From positions 1-64,000 of the forward strand of contig NZ_ASJD01000006.1 of the NCBI RefSeq assembly GCF_000691165.1: a stretch of 64,000 nucleotides of DNA. The letters run 5' to 3'. A program made the translations under genes and the position numbers. The notes under the pieces were generated by a model that searched no databases, was not told the DNA's origin, and worked only from the letters and a program-made list of their open reading frames with translations. Source of the DNA: Bacillus safensis FO-36b. GTDB taxonomy: Bacteria; Bacillota; Bacilli; Bacillales; Bacillaceae. Below, one piece after another: positions 15,478 to 24,188 of this stretch. Numbering within the stretch: position 1 is the first letter of the stretch; each line of letters starts with the position of its first letter.

Positions 15478-17361
15478 TTATTCATTCAATTCCTCAATCA
15501 TAAGCGACAATTCTGTCCAGCGGTCCATTGCTTGTTCTAGTTCTTCCGCAACGGCTTTTTGTTCGTCCATCAGCTCTTGAATTTTTCCAAAATCACTTCC
15601 TGCTTCTACAATGCTGGTTTCGAGCTGCTGATGTTTTTCCTCTAATGCCTGTATCCGGTCTTCAATCCCGTCCCATTCAAGCTGATCTTTATAAGAAAGT
15701 TTTTTTCTCTTTTTAGGTGCGGCTTCTACTTGTTTCTCAGCAGGCTTTGTCTCTGTCCGCTTCTGCTCTTTTTCCTGTTCCATATAATCGCTGTAAGCAC
15801 CTTGGAAGTGTGAAACGCGCCCATTTCCTTCAAAGACAAGCAGACGGTGAACCACTCGGTCTAAGAAATAACGATCATGGGACACGGTGATGACGACGCC
15901 GGGGAACTGCTCTAAATAATCTTCTAAAATACTGAGGGTCTCTGTATCAAGGTCGTTCGTCGGCTCATCTAAAAAGAGAACATTCGGCTCTTCCATTAAG
16001 ACCTTCAATAAATACAATCTGCGGCGTTCTCCCCCTGACAGCTTACGAATATACGTCCGCTGCATCGATCTTGGAAAAAGGAACCTCTCCAGCATCTGCT
16101 CTGCTGTGACAATAACGCCATCAGACGTCTTGACGATCTCAGCTGTTTCCTTGATATACTCAATGATGGTCAGCTCATCATTCATTTCCTTGTGATCCTG
16201 CGTGTAATAGCCAATACGAACGGTTTGTCCAATGGTCAATTGTCCTGAGGTCGGTTCAATCTTACCCGCTAGACAGTTCAGTAGAGTGGTTTTGCCAACT
16301 CCATTCGGTCCGATGAATCCGATACGATCACCCGGCACGACTAAATCTGTAAACCGCTCCACAAGGGACTGGCCAGCAAATGAAATTGATAAGTCTTCTG
16401 CCTCTATCACTTGTTTCCCCAAGCGGTGCGAGCCGATGGCAAAATCAAGCTCTCCCTTCGCATCAGGTCCTTTTTGATCTTTCAGCTCTTCGACTCTGCC
16501 GATACGTGCTTTCTGCTTTGTCGTTCTTGCTTTTGCTCCTCGTCTCAGCCATGCAAGCTCTCGTCTAAGCAAGTTTTGACGCTTCGTTTCTTTCACCTGA
16601 GCCTCTGCTTCCCGCTCCGCTCTTTTTTCTAAAAAGACTTCATAATTTCCTTTATACGTATAAAGCTGCCCTTGATTTAACTCATAAATCCGATTGGCCA
16701 CCCGGTTTAAGAAATAACGATCGTGCGTCACGAGAATGACAGCACCGCTATATTGGCTTAAGTATCCTTCAAGCCATTCAATGGTGGCATTATCAAGGTG
16801 GTTGGTTGGCTCATCTAAAATCAGCAAACCTGCAGGCTGAATTAAATTTTTAGCAATGGCGACACGTTTTTTCTGTCCGCCTGACAATGCATGTACAGAG
16901 CGGCTCACATCTTTCACGCCAAGCTTTGTCAAAATCGTTTTAGCTGAAAGGTTCGCATCCCAAGCATCTTCCTGATCCATTCGATTTTGCATGCGCATCA
17001 GCGCCTCTTGTTTTGCCTCATTTTGCGGGTCATGCTCTAAATCGGCGAGTGCCTGTTCATACGCCTTCATCGTTTGAATCATTGGTGCCGTTCCAGAAAA
17101 AATGTAGTCAAGAATCGTTTCATTTCCGGTCATTTCAGGATCTTGCTCAAGAAATTCGATATCAAGTGTCCCTGCTTTCGTGATGTCACCTTCCTCAAAC
17201 GATTCAAGTCCCGCGATGACCTTTAGAAGTGTTGACTTCCCTGTACCATTTGGTCCAATCAATCCGATGCGTTCCTTCGGTTCTATATGAAACGAAATAT
17301 GATCAAACAGCGTTTTCTCGCCATAGGTTTTATATAATCCTTCAACATTCAATAAACTCAT
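15478..17361 (-). CDS. yfmR: ABC-F ATPase, Uup-type (YfmR)
   Basis: 627 residues. Two ABC domains show GPNGTGKST / GPNGVGKTT, signatures LSGGQKKRVAIA and LSGGERRRLYLL, and Walker B LLILDEPTNHLD and VLFLDEPTNDLD. The arginine-rich arm (RRELAWLRRGAKARTTKQKAR) and a C-terminal coiled coil after KKRKKLSYKDQLEWDGIE are hallmarks of Uup. YfmR acts in translation, relieving ribosomes stalled at polyproline tracts in partial redundancy with EF-P. Single gene; the upstream neighbour is a divergent glycosyltransferase. Confidence 0.92.
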   Translation of the reverse strand: MSLLNVEGLYKTYGEKTLFDHISFHIEPKERIGLIGPNGTGKSTLLKVIAGLESFEEGDITKAGTLDIEFLEQDPEMTGNETILDYIFSGTAPMIQTMKAYEQALADLEHDPQNEAKQEALMRMQNRMDQEDAWDANLSAKTILTKLGVKDVSRSVHALSGGQKKRVAIAKNLIQPAGLLILDEPTNHLDNATIEWLEGYLSQYSGAVILVTHDRYFLNRVANRIYELNQGQLYTYKGNYEVFLEKRAEREAEAQVKETKRQNLLRRELAWLRRGAKARTTKQKARIGRVEELKDQKGPDAKGELDFAIGSHRLGKQVIEAEDLSISFAGQSLVERFTDLVVPGDRIGFIGPNGVGKTTLLNCLAGKIEPTSGQLTIGQTVRIGYYTQDHKEMNDELTIIEYIKETAEIVKTSDGVIVTAEQMLERFLFPRSMQRTYIRKLSGGERRRLYLLKVLMEEPNVLFLDEPTNDLDTETLSILEDYLEQFPGVVITVSHDRYFLDRVVHRLLVFEGNGRVSHFQGAYSDYMEQEKEQKRTETKPAEKQVEAAPKKRKKLSYKDQLEWDGIEDRIQALEEKHQQLETSIVEAGSDFGKIQELMDEQKAVAEELEQAMDRWTELSLMIEELNE

Positions 17362-17493
17362 TTTATCAGCCCTTACATAGATTCTTCCTTTATTTTAAAT
17401 CAGCCAGTAGCAGAAAACTAGTTTTAAAAAACCCGCTGCTGAAAAGAATGTTTCCTTTTGATGCTCGATACACTATGAAGAGGTGATCTAAAG

Positions 17494-18567
17494 ATGATAA
17501 CCATTAGCTTATGTATGATTGTGAAAAATGAAGAGGAAGTGCTGGCGGAATGCCTTTCTTCTGTTCAAGACATTGTCGATGAGATAATCATCGTTGATAC
17601 GGGATCAACAGATCAAACAAAAGAGATCGCTCATTCCTTTTCAGCAAAGGTGCTGGATTTTGAATGGGTGCAGCATTTTGCAAAAGCACGTAACTTTGCT
17701 TTCTCACATGCAGCGAAAGAGTATATTTTATGGCTCGATGCTGACGATGTTCTGCTTGAAGAAGACCGCCAAAAACTGCTTCAACTCAAGCAGACACTTG
17801 ATCCCTCAGTGGATGCCGTTTCGATGTTTTATCATGTGGGCTTCGATGAAAGCGGTCAAGTCAATTTCAAATATAGAAGAAATCGCCTTGTGAAGCGTTC
17901 CTTAAACTTTCAGTGGTACGGGGCCGTTCATGAGTTTCTTCAAGTGTATGGAAACATCTTTCCAGCAGATATCGCCGTCACACATCAAAAACGCAAGAAA
18001 ACAACTGCTGGTGAGCCTGGGCGCAACTTGCGAATTTATGAAGACATGCTGGCAAAAGGAGAGGACATGACGCCCCGTGATCTCTTTTATTTTGCCAATG
18101 AATTAAGAGACAATGGGCAGCATGTCAGAGCGATTCGTTTTTATCATGAATTTTTAAACACAAAACAGTGCTGGATTGAGGATGAAATTCGCACATGCCA
18201 ATATTTAGCGGACTGCTATTATGCGGCAGGCTTTGAGGAAGCGGCCTTATCCTCCTTATTACGATCCTTCTTATATGATCAGCCCCGGCCAGAATTTTGC
18301 TGCCGGATCGGGGATCATCTAAAAATACAAAATAAACATCAGGCAGCCATCTTTTGGTATGAGCAGGCGCTGAAGGCTCCTGAAAACGAAACAGCCTTCA
18401 CACTTACACAATATAAAACGTGGTATCCTCACCTTCAGCTTTGCTACTGTTATTATCAGCTCGGTGACCTGGAGCAAGCCAAAATACATCACCATGCCTC
18501 CTCCGCCCATCATCCGACTCATCCAAGTGTGCTGTACAATGAAAAAATATTTGCTGATCAGACATAG
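17494..18567 (+). CDS. Family 2 glycosyltransferase with TPR-like C-terminus (SunS-type)
   Basis: 357 residues. The GT-A fold begins at ISLCMIVKNEEEVLAECL, with the donor-binding IIIVDTGSTDQT and the DxD-like LWLDADD near residue 90. The C-terminal half is helical and TPR-like (DLFYFANELRDNGQHVRAIRFYHEFL; AIFWYEQALKAPE). This layout is shared with SunS, which glycosylates the bacteriocin sublancin, and with many orphan Bacillus enzymes. No bacteriocin precursor, ABC exporter or thiol-disulfide gene is adjacent, so the acceptor is unknown. ATG start follows GAGGTGAT. Confidence 0.8.
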   Translation: MITISLCMIVKNEEEVLAECLSSVQDIVDEIIIVDTGSTDQTKEIAHSFSAKVLDFEWVQHFAKARNFAFSHAAKEYILWLDADDVLLEEDRQKLLQLKQTLDPSVDAVSMFYHVGFDESGQVNFKYRRNRLVKRSLNFQWYGAVHEFLQVYGNIFPADIAVTHQKRKKTTAGEPGRNLRIYEDMLAKGEDMTPRDLFYFANELRDNGQHVRAIRFYHEFLNTKQCWIEDEIRTCQYLADCYYAAGFEEAALSSLLRSFLYDQPRPEFCCRIGDHLKIQNKHQAAIFWYEQALKAPENETAFTLTQYKTWYPHLQLCYCYYQLGDLEQAKIHHHASSAHHPTHPSVLYNEKIFADQT

Positions 18568-18579
18568 ATCGTCTGACAC

Positions 18580-18618
18580 CACATCCGCCTTCGATCTCAC
18601 GGCGGATGTCTCTTTTTA
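18580..18618 (+). terminator. Terminator of the glycosyltransferase gene
   Basis: ACATCCGCC / GGCGGATGT stem then CTCTTTTTAT. Confidence 0.85.
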
Positions 18619-18747
18619 TACACTTATTCGGTTGTGACGTTTAACACTTTAGTGATTTAAAGCGTTTTTCAACCAATTGACTAAATTGTCATTTGCGCAT
18701 ATACTAACATTCGTCTTACGAAAAGATTTATCCATTAGGAGGTCAAC

Positions 18748-20139
18748 ATGAGTTCTTTATTTAGAAAAAAATCTCTCGACCAGCTCATGCTTGAAAGTCA
18801 AACAAAGCGGCTCAGCCGTTCGTTAAATACGTTTGATTTAATCTTGCTTGGCATTGGCTGTGTGGTCGGGACTGGAATCTTTGTCATTACGGGGGTTGCT
18901 GCGGCAAATGATGCGGGACCTGCGATTATTATATCTTTTATTTTGGCTGCGATTGCATGCGCCCTTGCTGCTTTTTGCTACGCTGAATTCTCCTCTTCCA
19001 TTCCTGTGTCAGGAAGCGTTTATACGTATTCCTACGCAACACTTGGAGAATTTCTCGCCTTTTTAATGGGCTGGGATCTCATGCTTGAATATGTCATTGC
19101 GCTCTCTGCTGTAGCAAGTGGATGGTCGTCCTATTTTCAATCACTGCTCAGCGGATTTGGCCTGCACATACCGAAGGCTTTATCAGCTGCACCTGGAGCC
19201 GCTGACGGGGCCGTCTTTAACCTTCCAGGCGCACTCATTATTTTGCTCATCACCTTTATCGTCTCAAGAGGCGTCAAAGAAAGCACAAAGCTGAATAACA
19301 TTATTGTGCTGATCAAAATTGCCATCGTCCTTCTCTTTATCATTTCAGGCTTTGCTTACGTCAAACCTGAAAACTGGACACCGTTTATGCCAATGGGATT
19401 TGAGGGCGTGATCGCAGGCGCAGCAACAGTCTTTTTTGCTTACCTCGGATTTGATGCAATCGCCAATGCATCGGAAGAGGTCAAAAATCCGCAAAAGGCA
19501 ATGCCGATTGGGATTATGGGAGCGCTCGGTGTATGTACCATTTTATACATCGGGGTTTCCTTTGTCTTAACAGGCATGGTTCACTATACGAAACTGAATG
19601 TCAGTGATCCTGTCGCATTTGCTCTTCAAGTGGTCGGTCTGAATAGTGTGGCGGGTATCATATCAGCCGGTGCCATTATTGGGATTACAACGGTACTCAT
19701 TGCCTTGGTCTATGCACAGGTTCGCTTAACCTTTGCGATGAGCCGCGATGGACTTATGCCAAAGGTTTTCTCAAAGGTTCATCCAAAATCACAAACACCT
19801 GTTGCCAACACTTGGCTGACAGGGGCAGTCGCAGCATGTATCGTAGGTTTTGTGAATTTATCGACGCTTGCGAATTTAGTCAGTATCGGAACACTTGCAG
19901 CCTTTACGGTGATTTCCATTGCGGTCATCATATTGCGAAAAAAACACCCGAATGTTAAAGCAGCGTTTAAAGTGCCATTCGTGCCTGTGCTTCCAATTAT
20001 CAGCGCGATCATTTGTATCACACTTGCGACAACACTTTCTTGGGTCACATGGAGAGCCTTCCTCATCTGGATCGCCATCGGTGTTGTTGTCTATTTCACC
20101 TATGCAAGACGAAAAAGCCATCTCAATGAAACACATTAG
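18748..20139 (+). CDS. yfnA: APC-family amino acid permease
   Basis: 463 residues, 12 membrane segments. The conserved TM1 motif is LGIGCVVGTGIFVITG, and the cytoplasmic loop sequence FAYLGFDAIANASEEVKNPQKAMPIGI is typical of the cationic amino acid transporter (CAT) subfamily that includes YfnA and GkApcT. It should import amino acids with protons at the cell membrane. ATG start follows AGGAGG. Its place next to the yfm block agrees with B. subtilis. Strong terminator follows. Confidence 0.9.
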   Translation: MSSLFRKKSLDQLMLESQTKRLSRSLNTFDLILLGIGCVVGTGIFVITGVAAANDAGPAIIISFILAAIACALAAFCYAEFSSSIPVSGSVYTYSYATLGEFLAFLMGWDLMLEYVIALSAVASGWSSYFQSLLSGFGLHIPKALSAAPGAADGAVFNLPGALIILLITFIVSRGVKESTKLNNIIVLIKIAIVLLFIISGFAYVKPENWTPFMPMGFEGVIAGAATVFFAYLGFDAIANASEEVKNPQKAMPIGIMGALGVCTILYIGVSFVLTGMVHYTKLNVSDPVAFALQVVGLNSVAGIISAGAIIGITTVLIALVYAQVRLTFAMSRDGLMPKVFSKVHPKSQTPVANTWLTGAVAACIVGFVNLSTLANLVSIGTLAAFTVISIAVIILRKKHPNVKAAFKVPFVPVLPIISAIICITLATTLSWVTWRAFLIWIAIGVVVYFTYARRKSHLNETH

Positions 20140-20141
20140 AA

Positions 20142-20172
20142 AAGAGACACGGGGATTCCCGGTCTCTTTTTT
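20142..20172 (+). terminator. Terminator of yfnA
   Basis: AAAGAGAC...GTCTCTTT stem with a GC-rich apex, then a seven-T run. Confidence 0.8.
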
Positions 20173-20175
20173 TGC

Positions 20176-20412
20176 TTAAATCACGCTGTTTTTGACTGAA
20201 TTTGAGTCCACCATATCTGGATCTAGCACGCTTGAAATCGGAATGACAAGCGGTGAACAATCTCCATTGTCCTCACCAAAACCTTGGTTCATTTTCATTG
20301 AGAGAAAATAATCAATCTGCTGATAAGGTCCTAGCGTCAGTGATGCACCCCGATCCATTGCATTGATTTTAAAAGCACCGACATTGACGACTGAGGGTGA
20401 GAATAACATCAC
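20176..20412 (-). CDS. GerPA/GerPF-family small spore protein
   Basis: 78 residues. The opening SVVNVGAFKINAMDRGASLTLG is the shared core of GerPA, GerPF and the YdgA/YdgB proteins, and GFGEDNGD resembles the Gly-Asn-rich centre of the family. These small proteins are made late in sporulation and affect permeability of the coat to germinants. The start is GTG 20412 or ATG 20409; both are within range of AAAGGAAGTGA. It is the second of two tandem paralogues. Confidence 0.75.
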   Translation of the reverse strand: MMLFSPSVVNVGAFKINAMDRGASLTLGPYQQIDYFLSMKMNQGFGEDNGDCSPLVIPISSVLDPDMVDSNSVKNSVI

Positions 20413-20415
20413 ACG

Positions 20416-20673
20416 TCACTTCCTTTGAATGGGTTTAGCTGCTGGTGAAAAAGAGGCAGGTGAGTCCACTTGATCTCGATCATCTACATGGCTTTTTGTA
20501 CCGACAAAACCGCTGGCATCTCCAAAATTCTGTCCGTAACCCTGATTTTTTTTATCTGAGTTTTGCCACTCTGCTAACAAATTTTGTCCGACATTCACCG
20601 CCGACGCATTTTCAAAGGAATTAATTTTTAACATGAAAATATTAATATTGATATACGGAGTTGGTTGAACCAC
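20416..20673 (-). CDS. GerPA-family small spore protein
   Basis: 85 residues, GTG start behind AAAAGGAGGT. The N-terminus ININIFMLKINSFENASAVNVGQN matches the GerPA-type pattern (hydrophobic strand, N-S-x-x-x-A-x-x-x-V-G). The middle GYGQNFGDASG parallels its downstream neighbour, 3 bp away, so the two are one operon. Divergent from the Hsp20 gene. Confidence 0.75.
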   Translation of the reverse strand: MVQPTPYININIFMLKINSFENASAVNVGQNLLAEWQNSDKKNQGYGQNFGDASGFVGTKSHVDDRDQVDSPASFSPAAKPIQRK

Positions 20674-20738
20674 AGATAAACCTCCTTTTTATAGGTATAT
20701 GCAAGCACCCATCAAGTATGTTAACGGGAGGTCTTCAC

Positions 20739-21218
20739 ATGGACTTCGAAAAAATGAAGCAGTGGATGGATATTGCCCAGCAAATGCATGGAGATGATTT
20801 TTGGAAAATGATCTTCGATGATGAGCAAAGATCCCCCTTTATGGCAAACGGTCCATCTCCATTTACATTCACACAGCAGGATCAGCGGGGTTCAGATGCG
20901 TCGTTTCCTCCAATCGACATGGTGGAAACCCATGCAGAAATTCAATATTTAATTTATTTGCCTGGCTACCGAAAGGAAGATGTTCAGGTGTTATCATATG
21001 GTGAATATTTGGTTGTGAAAGGACAGCGTTTTTCCTTTTTTAACGAACAGGACTTTCGCCAAAAGCAAGGGAAGTATGGTCCGTTTGAAAAGAAAATCCG
21101 CCTTCCAGAAATGATTCTTGGTCAAATGAATGCTGCCTTTAAAGACGGTGTACTTTACATCCGCCTGCAAAAGGATGAAGGAAAAGCGACGGCTATCATC
21201 ATAGATGACGAATATTGA
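20739..21218 (+). CDS. cotP: Hsp20-family spore coat protein, CotP-like
   Basis: 159 residues from ATG 20739 behind GGGAGG; the longer frame from 20661 lacks a ribosome site. The C-terminal half is an alpha-crystallin domain: HAEIQYLIYLPGYRKEDVQVLSYGEYLVVKG, then KIRLPEMI and AAFKDGVLYIRLQK. The N-terminal half is Met/Gln-rich and disordered-looking. In B. subtilis cotP (ydfT) lies beside ydgA and ydgB, which encode GerP-type proteins; the same association here supports a coat protein rather than a heat-shock chaperone. The 3' end overlaps the next minus-strand gene by 20 bp. Confidence 0.78.
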   Translation: MDFEKMKQWMDIAQQMHGDDFWKMIFDDEQRSPFMANGPSPFTFTQQDQRGSDASFPPIDMVETHAEIQYLIYLPGYRKEDVQVLSYGEYLVVKGQRFSFFNEQDFRQKQGKYGPFEKKIRLPEMILGQMNAAFKDGVLYIRLQKDEGKATAIIIDDEY

Positions 21219-21426
21219 TACTCACTGCGTCTATTTGATCACGATCATCAATTGTTTCAATTGGCAGGATCGTGATCACGCCATCAGCATTCTGTTCCCC
21301 AAAGCCATTGTTTCGTTTGATCGTACTGCAATGATTGCGAACAAACGTCGAGCCAAACGTCATAGATGATCCTGTGCCAATCGAATTCGTTTTCATATGG
21401 GCAATGTGAACCTGAGTAGGCAGCAT
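21199..21426 (-). CDS. GerPA/GerPD-like small spore protein
   Basis: 75 residues, ATG behind AAAGGGGAG. TQVHIAHMKTNSIGTGSSMTFGS fits the GerP small-protein pattern and RNNGFGEQNADG matches the Gly-Asn centre of the two paralogues at 20176-20673. It converges on cotP, overlapping its end, which may mean mutual antisense transcripts in sporulating cells. Confidence 0.72.
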   Translation of the reverse strand: MLPTQVHIAHMKTNSIGTGSSMTFGSTFVRNHCSTIKRNNGFGEQNADGVITILPIETIDDRDQIDAVSINIRHL

Positions 21427-21509
21427 ATGCTTCTCCCCTTTCTTGTCATCTCTATAAGTATATACGGGGCAGCTTTTCCATAGACTAGAGTAAGGCGGAA
21501 GAAAAGGTT

Positions 21510-21866
21510 GTGGTCTACTTGAAACATTTCATTCAATCACTCTTTAAAAAAATTGAATCCAATCCATCCCCATCTGTCATTGAGCTAGAAAAAAGACTCG
21601 CCGCTCTTGAGCAAAAAATGTCTGCACCAGCTGCTCCTGTCTCAGAGGATACACACATCCATATCGAATCCCTGCGAGTGGACAAAATTGACTACCATTT
21701 AGAATTTGGGGAGCTTTCTATTGACCAGCTTCAAGGCAGGCTCAATATTGGGGCAACCTATTACACGCCAAAGGACACATGCATCAAAAAATCCACACAA
21801 ACACCGAAGCCAAAAGAAACAAAAACACCGGTTGTCTCGATTCGATCAAAGCCTTCATCTTCTTAA
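21510..21866 (+). CDS. GerPC-like spore protein, short
   Basis: 118 residues if begun at GTG 21510, or 115 from TTG 21519, which has AAAAGG upstream; the ribosome site is weak either way. It has an N-terminal amphipathic helix, a coiled coil (ELEKRLAALEQKM), then the GerPC-type strand block IHIESLRVDKIDYHLEF...LQGRLNIGATY, and a Lys/Pro-rich tail. GerPC proper is about 200 residues, so this is a reduced version. Position beside the GerPA-type genes supports a spore-coat permeability role. Confidence 0.68.
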   Translation: MVYLKHFIQSLFKKIESNPSPSVIELEKRLAALEQKMSAPAAPVSEDTHIHIESLRVDKIDYHLEFGELSIDQLQGRLNIGATYYTPKDTCIKKSTQTPKPKETKTPVVSIRSKPSSS

Positions 21867-21926
21867 TGTGCTCGGCTTTTTAGTACAATCGGGGCAGTAT
21901 CACAAACGATAAGACAAGTCCAAAAT

Positions 21927-21974
21927 AAAAAGCTCCACTTCTCTACAAATCAAAGTAGTGAAATTGAGCTTTTT
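21927..21974 (+). terminator. Terminator after the GerPC-like gene
   Basis: AAAAGCTC / GAGCTTTT stem with inner CACT/AGTG pairing and a T-run. Confidence 0.6.
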
Positions 21975-21986
21975 CCGTTACTTCAT

Positions 21987-22619
21987 TTATTTATTTATTG
22001 AATTCATCAATCGGAAGAAATATTCAGATTGATGTGTCTTATTCAGGTTATACCAAGAATGTAAGGCATCTGGTGCAAATACTTCTATTTTTTTCAGCAC
22101 TTCCATTGCAAATTCTAAAGGAGCTATTCCTGATGCAGTAACTAAATTCGCATCAGATACCGCAGGTGCCAACTCATAGAACTTCTCTCCTTTATAGTTA
22201 GGACAAACCATTTTAGTATATTCTAAGTTATTACTTGTATGCCTTCTAGTATTTAAGTATCCCATATTCGCGAGCCCGTCAGTTGCACCACAAATTGCAG
22301 CAACAATTGTGCCAAGCTCTAAGGCTTGACCAATTCTCCCCAAGATAGGTTGGTGAATTTTTTCACCCCAAGTCGTCCCTCCTGGTAAAATCAAAAGATC
22401 TTTGCTCTCAAGATTACATTCTTCAAGGGAAATATCTGGTTTTATGCTCAAACCTCCCATAGTAGTCTTTATTTCTTTATTAACTCCTACTGTAATTACT
22501 CTTAAAGGTGCTAAATCTTTTTTGAAATATCTACCTGAGTTTAGTTCAGCGATTAAATATCCATATTCCCAGTCAGACATCGTATCAAATACATATAGAT
22601 AAACTTTTTTTGTTTGCAT
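21987..22619 (-). CDS. DJ-1/PfpI-family glutamine amidotransferase-like protein
   Basis: 210 residues from ATG 22619 (AAGGTGAT upstream). The fold is shown by YLYVFDTMSDWEYGYLIAEL, LLILPGGTTWGEK, and the nucleophile elbow AAICGATDGLAN with the conserved cysteine. Family members act as glyoxalases, deglycases or stress proteins; the role here is unknown. Base composition is AT-richer than the neighbours. It is paired with a WYL regulator just upstream on the same strand, which probably controls it. Confidence 0.82.
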   Translation of the reverse strand: MQTKKVYLYVFDTMSDWEYGYLIAELNSGRYFKKDLAPLRVITVGVNKEIKTTMGGLSIKPDISLEECNLESKDLLILPGGTTWGEKIHQPILGRIGQALELGTIVAAICGATDGLANMGYLNTRRHTSNNLEYTKMVCPNYKGEKFYELAPAVSDANLVTASGIAPLEFAMEVLKKIEVFAPDALHSWYNLNKTHQSEYFFRLMNSINK

Positions 22620-22659
22620 CCAATCACCTTCCATTCACAATTGATATAGCTATTATAAA

Positions 22660-22694
22660 ATAACTTCCCTGACAGTTAACGTCAGGGAAGTTAT
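22660..22694 (-). terminator. Strong hairpin after the WYL regulator
   Basis: Perfect 14-bp stem ATAACTTCCCTGAC / GTCAGGGAAGTTAT with 7-nt loop; TTTTA follows on the minus strand. It overlaps the regulator stop codon and would limit read-through into the DJ-1 gene. Confidence 0.75.
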
Positions 22695-23656
22695 CATACT
22701 TGGTAAAATTTTATCAAATCCGACAAAACTTCAATAACTCTTTTCTTAAGACTAATTGGCTCAACAACTTTAATAGATTTATTATAAGGTAAAAGTAAAT
22801 AAGGTACATATGTATGCATCATATCTTTTGGAAGAAGAAAAACTGCTTGATCTGAAGTCCGTTCTTGTAAATAATGTCCTAAAAACCAATGTTGGCAAAT
22901 ATCAGCCAATACATTTTTATCCCCATGAATCACCAAAGAAATAATCTCTTCCTTATCTTCTAAAGTTGGTAGGAGACTGTTTATAAAAAAGTCACGTGCT
23001 GAAAAATTTTCTTTCTGGTCAAAATGATTTACTGTCAGCATTAGACTTTCAATTCGATCTACTCTAAAACTACGCATATCATTCCTAAGATGACAAAATC
23101 CAATCACATACCACTTATTATTCCAATAGATTATTCTGTATGGATCGACACACCTATGATGTAATTGCTTTTCTCCACTTTTATTGTAAAGAATTTTCAC
23201 CGTGTATGCGTCTGCTATGGCCTTTTCCAACTTCTTTAAAGAAGGTTCCAAAGAGATTGAAGGGGTTCGACTTATTACTTCAAGACTAGTTATATGTTGG
23301 TTTACCTTTGTTTCTTGCTCTTGATTTGAGTGTTTACTAAGTTTTGAAATGGCCCTTTTTAGCGCTTCATCTCCATAATATCCGGCTTCTTCTGCAAAAA
23401 CAGCAGCGTGAAATAGTGAAGTCATCTCCTCAAAATCAAAAAATAGAGGGGCCTCTATAAAATTGTTCAATAAACTATATCCACCGTTATGTCCTGGTTC
23501 TGAAATAATAGGTACGCCACTCGTTGAAAGTGTATCAATATAACGATACACAGTTCTTATATTCATCTCTAACTTTTCTGAAATTTGTTTTGCAGTTATT
23601 TTTTTATCCGAACGAAGCATCCATAAAATGGATAACAAATTGTCTACTTTAGGCAT
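22694..23656 (-). CDS. HTH/WYL-domain transcriptional regulator
   Basis: 320 residues. The N-terminal winged helix reads LLSILWMLRSDKKITAKQISEKLEMNIRTVYRYIDTLSTSGVPI. The C-terminal WYL domain contains VKILYNKSGE, VDPYRIIYWNNKWYVIGFC and FRVDRIESL, in which the Trp-Tyr-Leu core is replaced by KWYVIG. Such regulators sense nucleic acids or small ligands and often sit in mobile or defence regions. ATG start behind AAAGGTGG. AT-rich like its neighbour. Confidence 0.85.
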   Translation of the reverse strand: MPKVDNLLSILWMLRSDKKITAKQISEKLEMNIRTVYRYIDTLSTSGVPIISEPGHNGGYSLLNNFIEAPLFFDFEEMTSLFHAAVFAEEAGYYGDEALKRAISKLSKHSNQEQETKVNQHITSLEVISRTPSISLEPSLKKLEKAIADAYTVKILYNKSGEKQLHHRCVDPYRIIYWNNKWYVIGFCHLRNDMRSFRVDRIESLMLTVNHFDQKENFSARDFFINSLLPTLEDKEEIISLVIHGDKNVLADICQHWFLGHYLQERTSDQAVFLLPKDMMHTYVPYLLLPYNKSIKVVEPISLKKRVIEVLSDLIKFYQV

Positions 23657-24179
23657 ATAATTCCACCTTTATATGAGTTTTATTTCCGATGATATACTTG
23701 TGATTTTTGGTATAACTCATCAATTTCTTTCCGATATCTTTCTAATTGAAGCTTTACACAGATTTGTCATTTCACACATTTGATTTACAATTTTATTTTC
23801 CTCTTTATAAAGCTTTACTGCATCATGGTATCTCAAGCAGACCTTAAGCATTGGATAATATCACGTTCTAATTGGCTTACACCCGCCATAAATGTAAATT
23901 AAGAATTGGCTGTAAGGATTATCTTCTGATATCTAGCTACGTATCTTTTAAGAATTTTAAATTTGTCTTTTTACTGTGAGTAATACAGGGCTAGGTCTGT
24001 ACCATAAATGATTTCACCTTTTTCTTCAATAGAGGACTTAGATATTATTAATAAAATTGGGTATCCTAAACGATAAATCACAGGTCGTTTTTCTTATCTA
24101 TTTAGCTAGGTTTCTATGAGAAACTATACAAATCACGACCAATCACTGTAAAATATAGAGGATCTAATCAAAAATTGAG
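23657..24179. other. AT-rich non-coding stretch containing a recombinase remnant
   Basis: Apart from the decayed recombinase at 23720-23898, no ORF with a ribosome site is visible. The right part must hold the pbpC promoter, but I see no clear -35/-10 pair. Confidence 0.5.
23720..23898 (-). pseudogene. Remnant of a serine recombinase (resolvase C-terminus)
   Basis: One frame reads FTFMAGVSQLERDII, the conserved catalytic-domain end (A-x-x-x-L-E-R-[DE]-[LI]-I) of Tn3/Hin-type resolvases. After a frame change the next reads LRYHDAVKLYKEENK, then MCEMTNLCKASIRK, the helix-turn-helix tail of the same family. The two halves are in different frames and both are interrupted by stops, so the gene is dead. 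The rest of the recombinase is missing. It marks a past insertion event beside the AT-rich DJ-1/WYL pair. Confidence 0.65.
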
Positions 24180-24188
24180 GTGTTTTCA

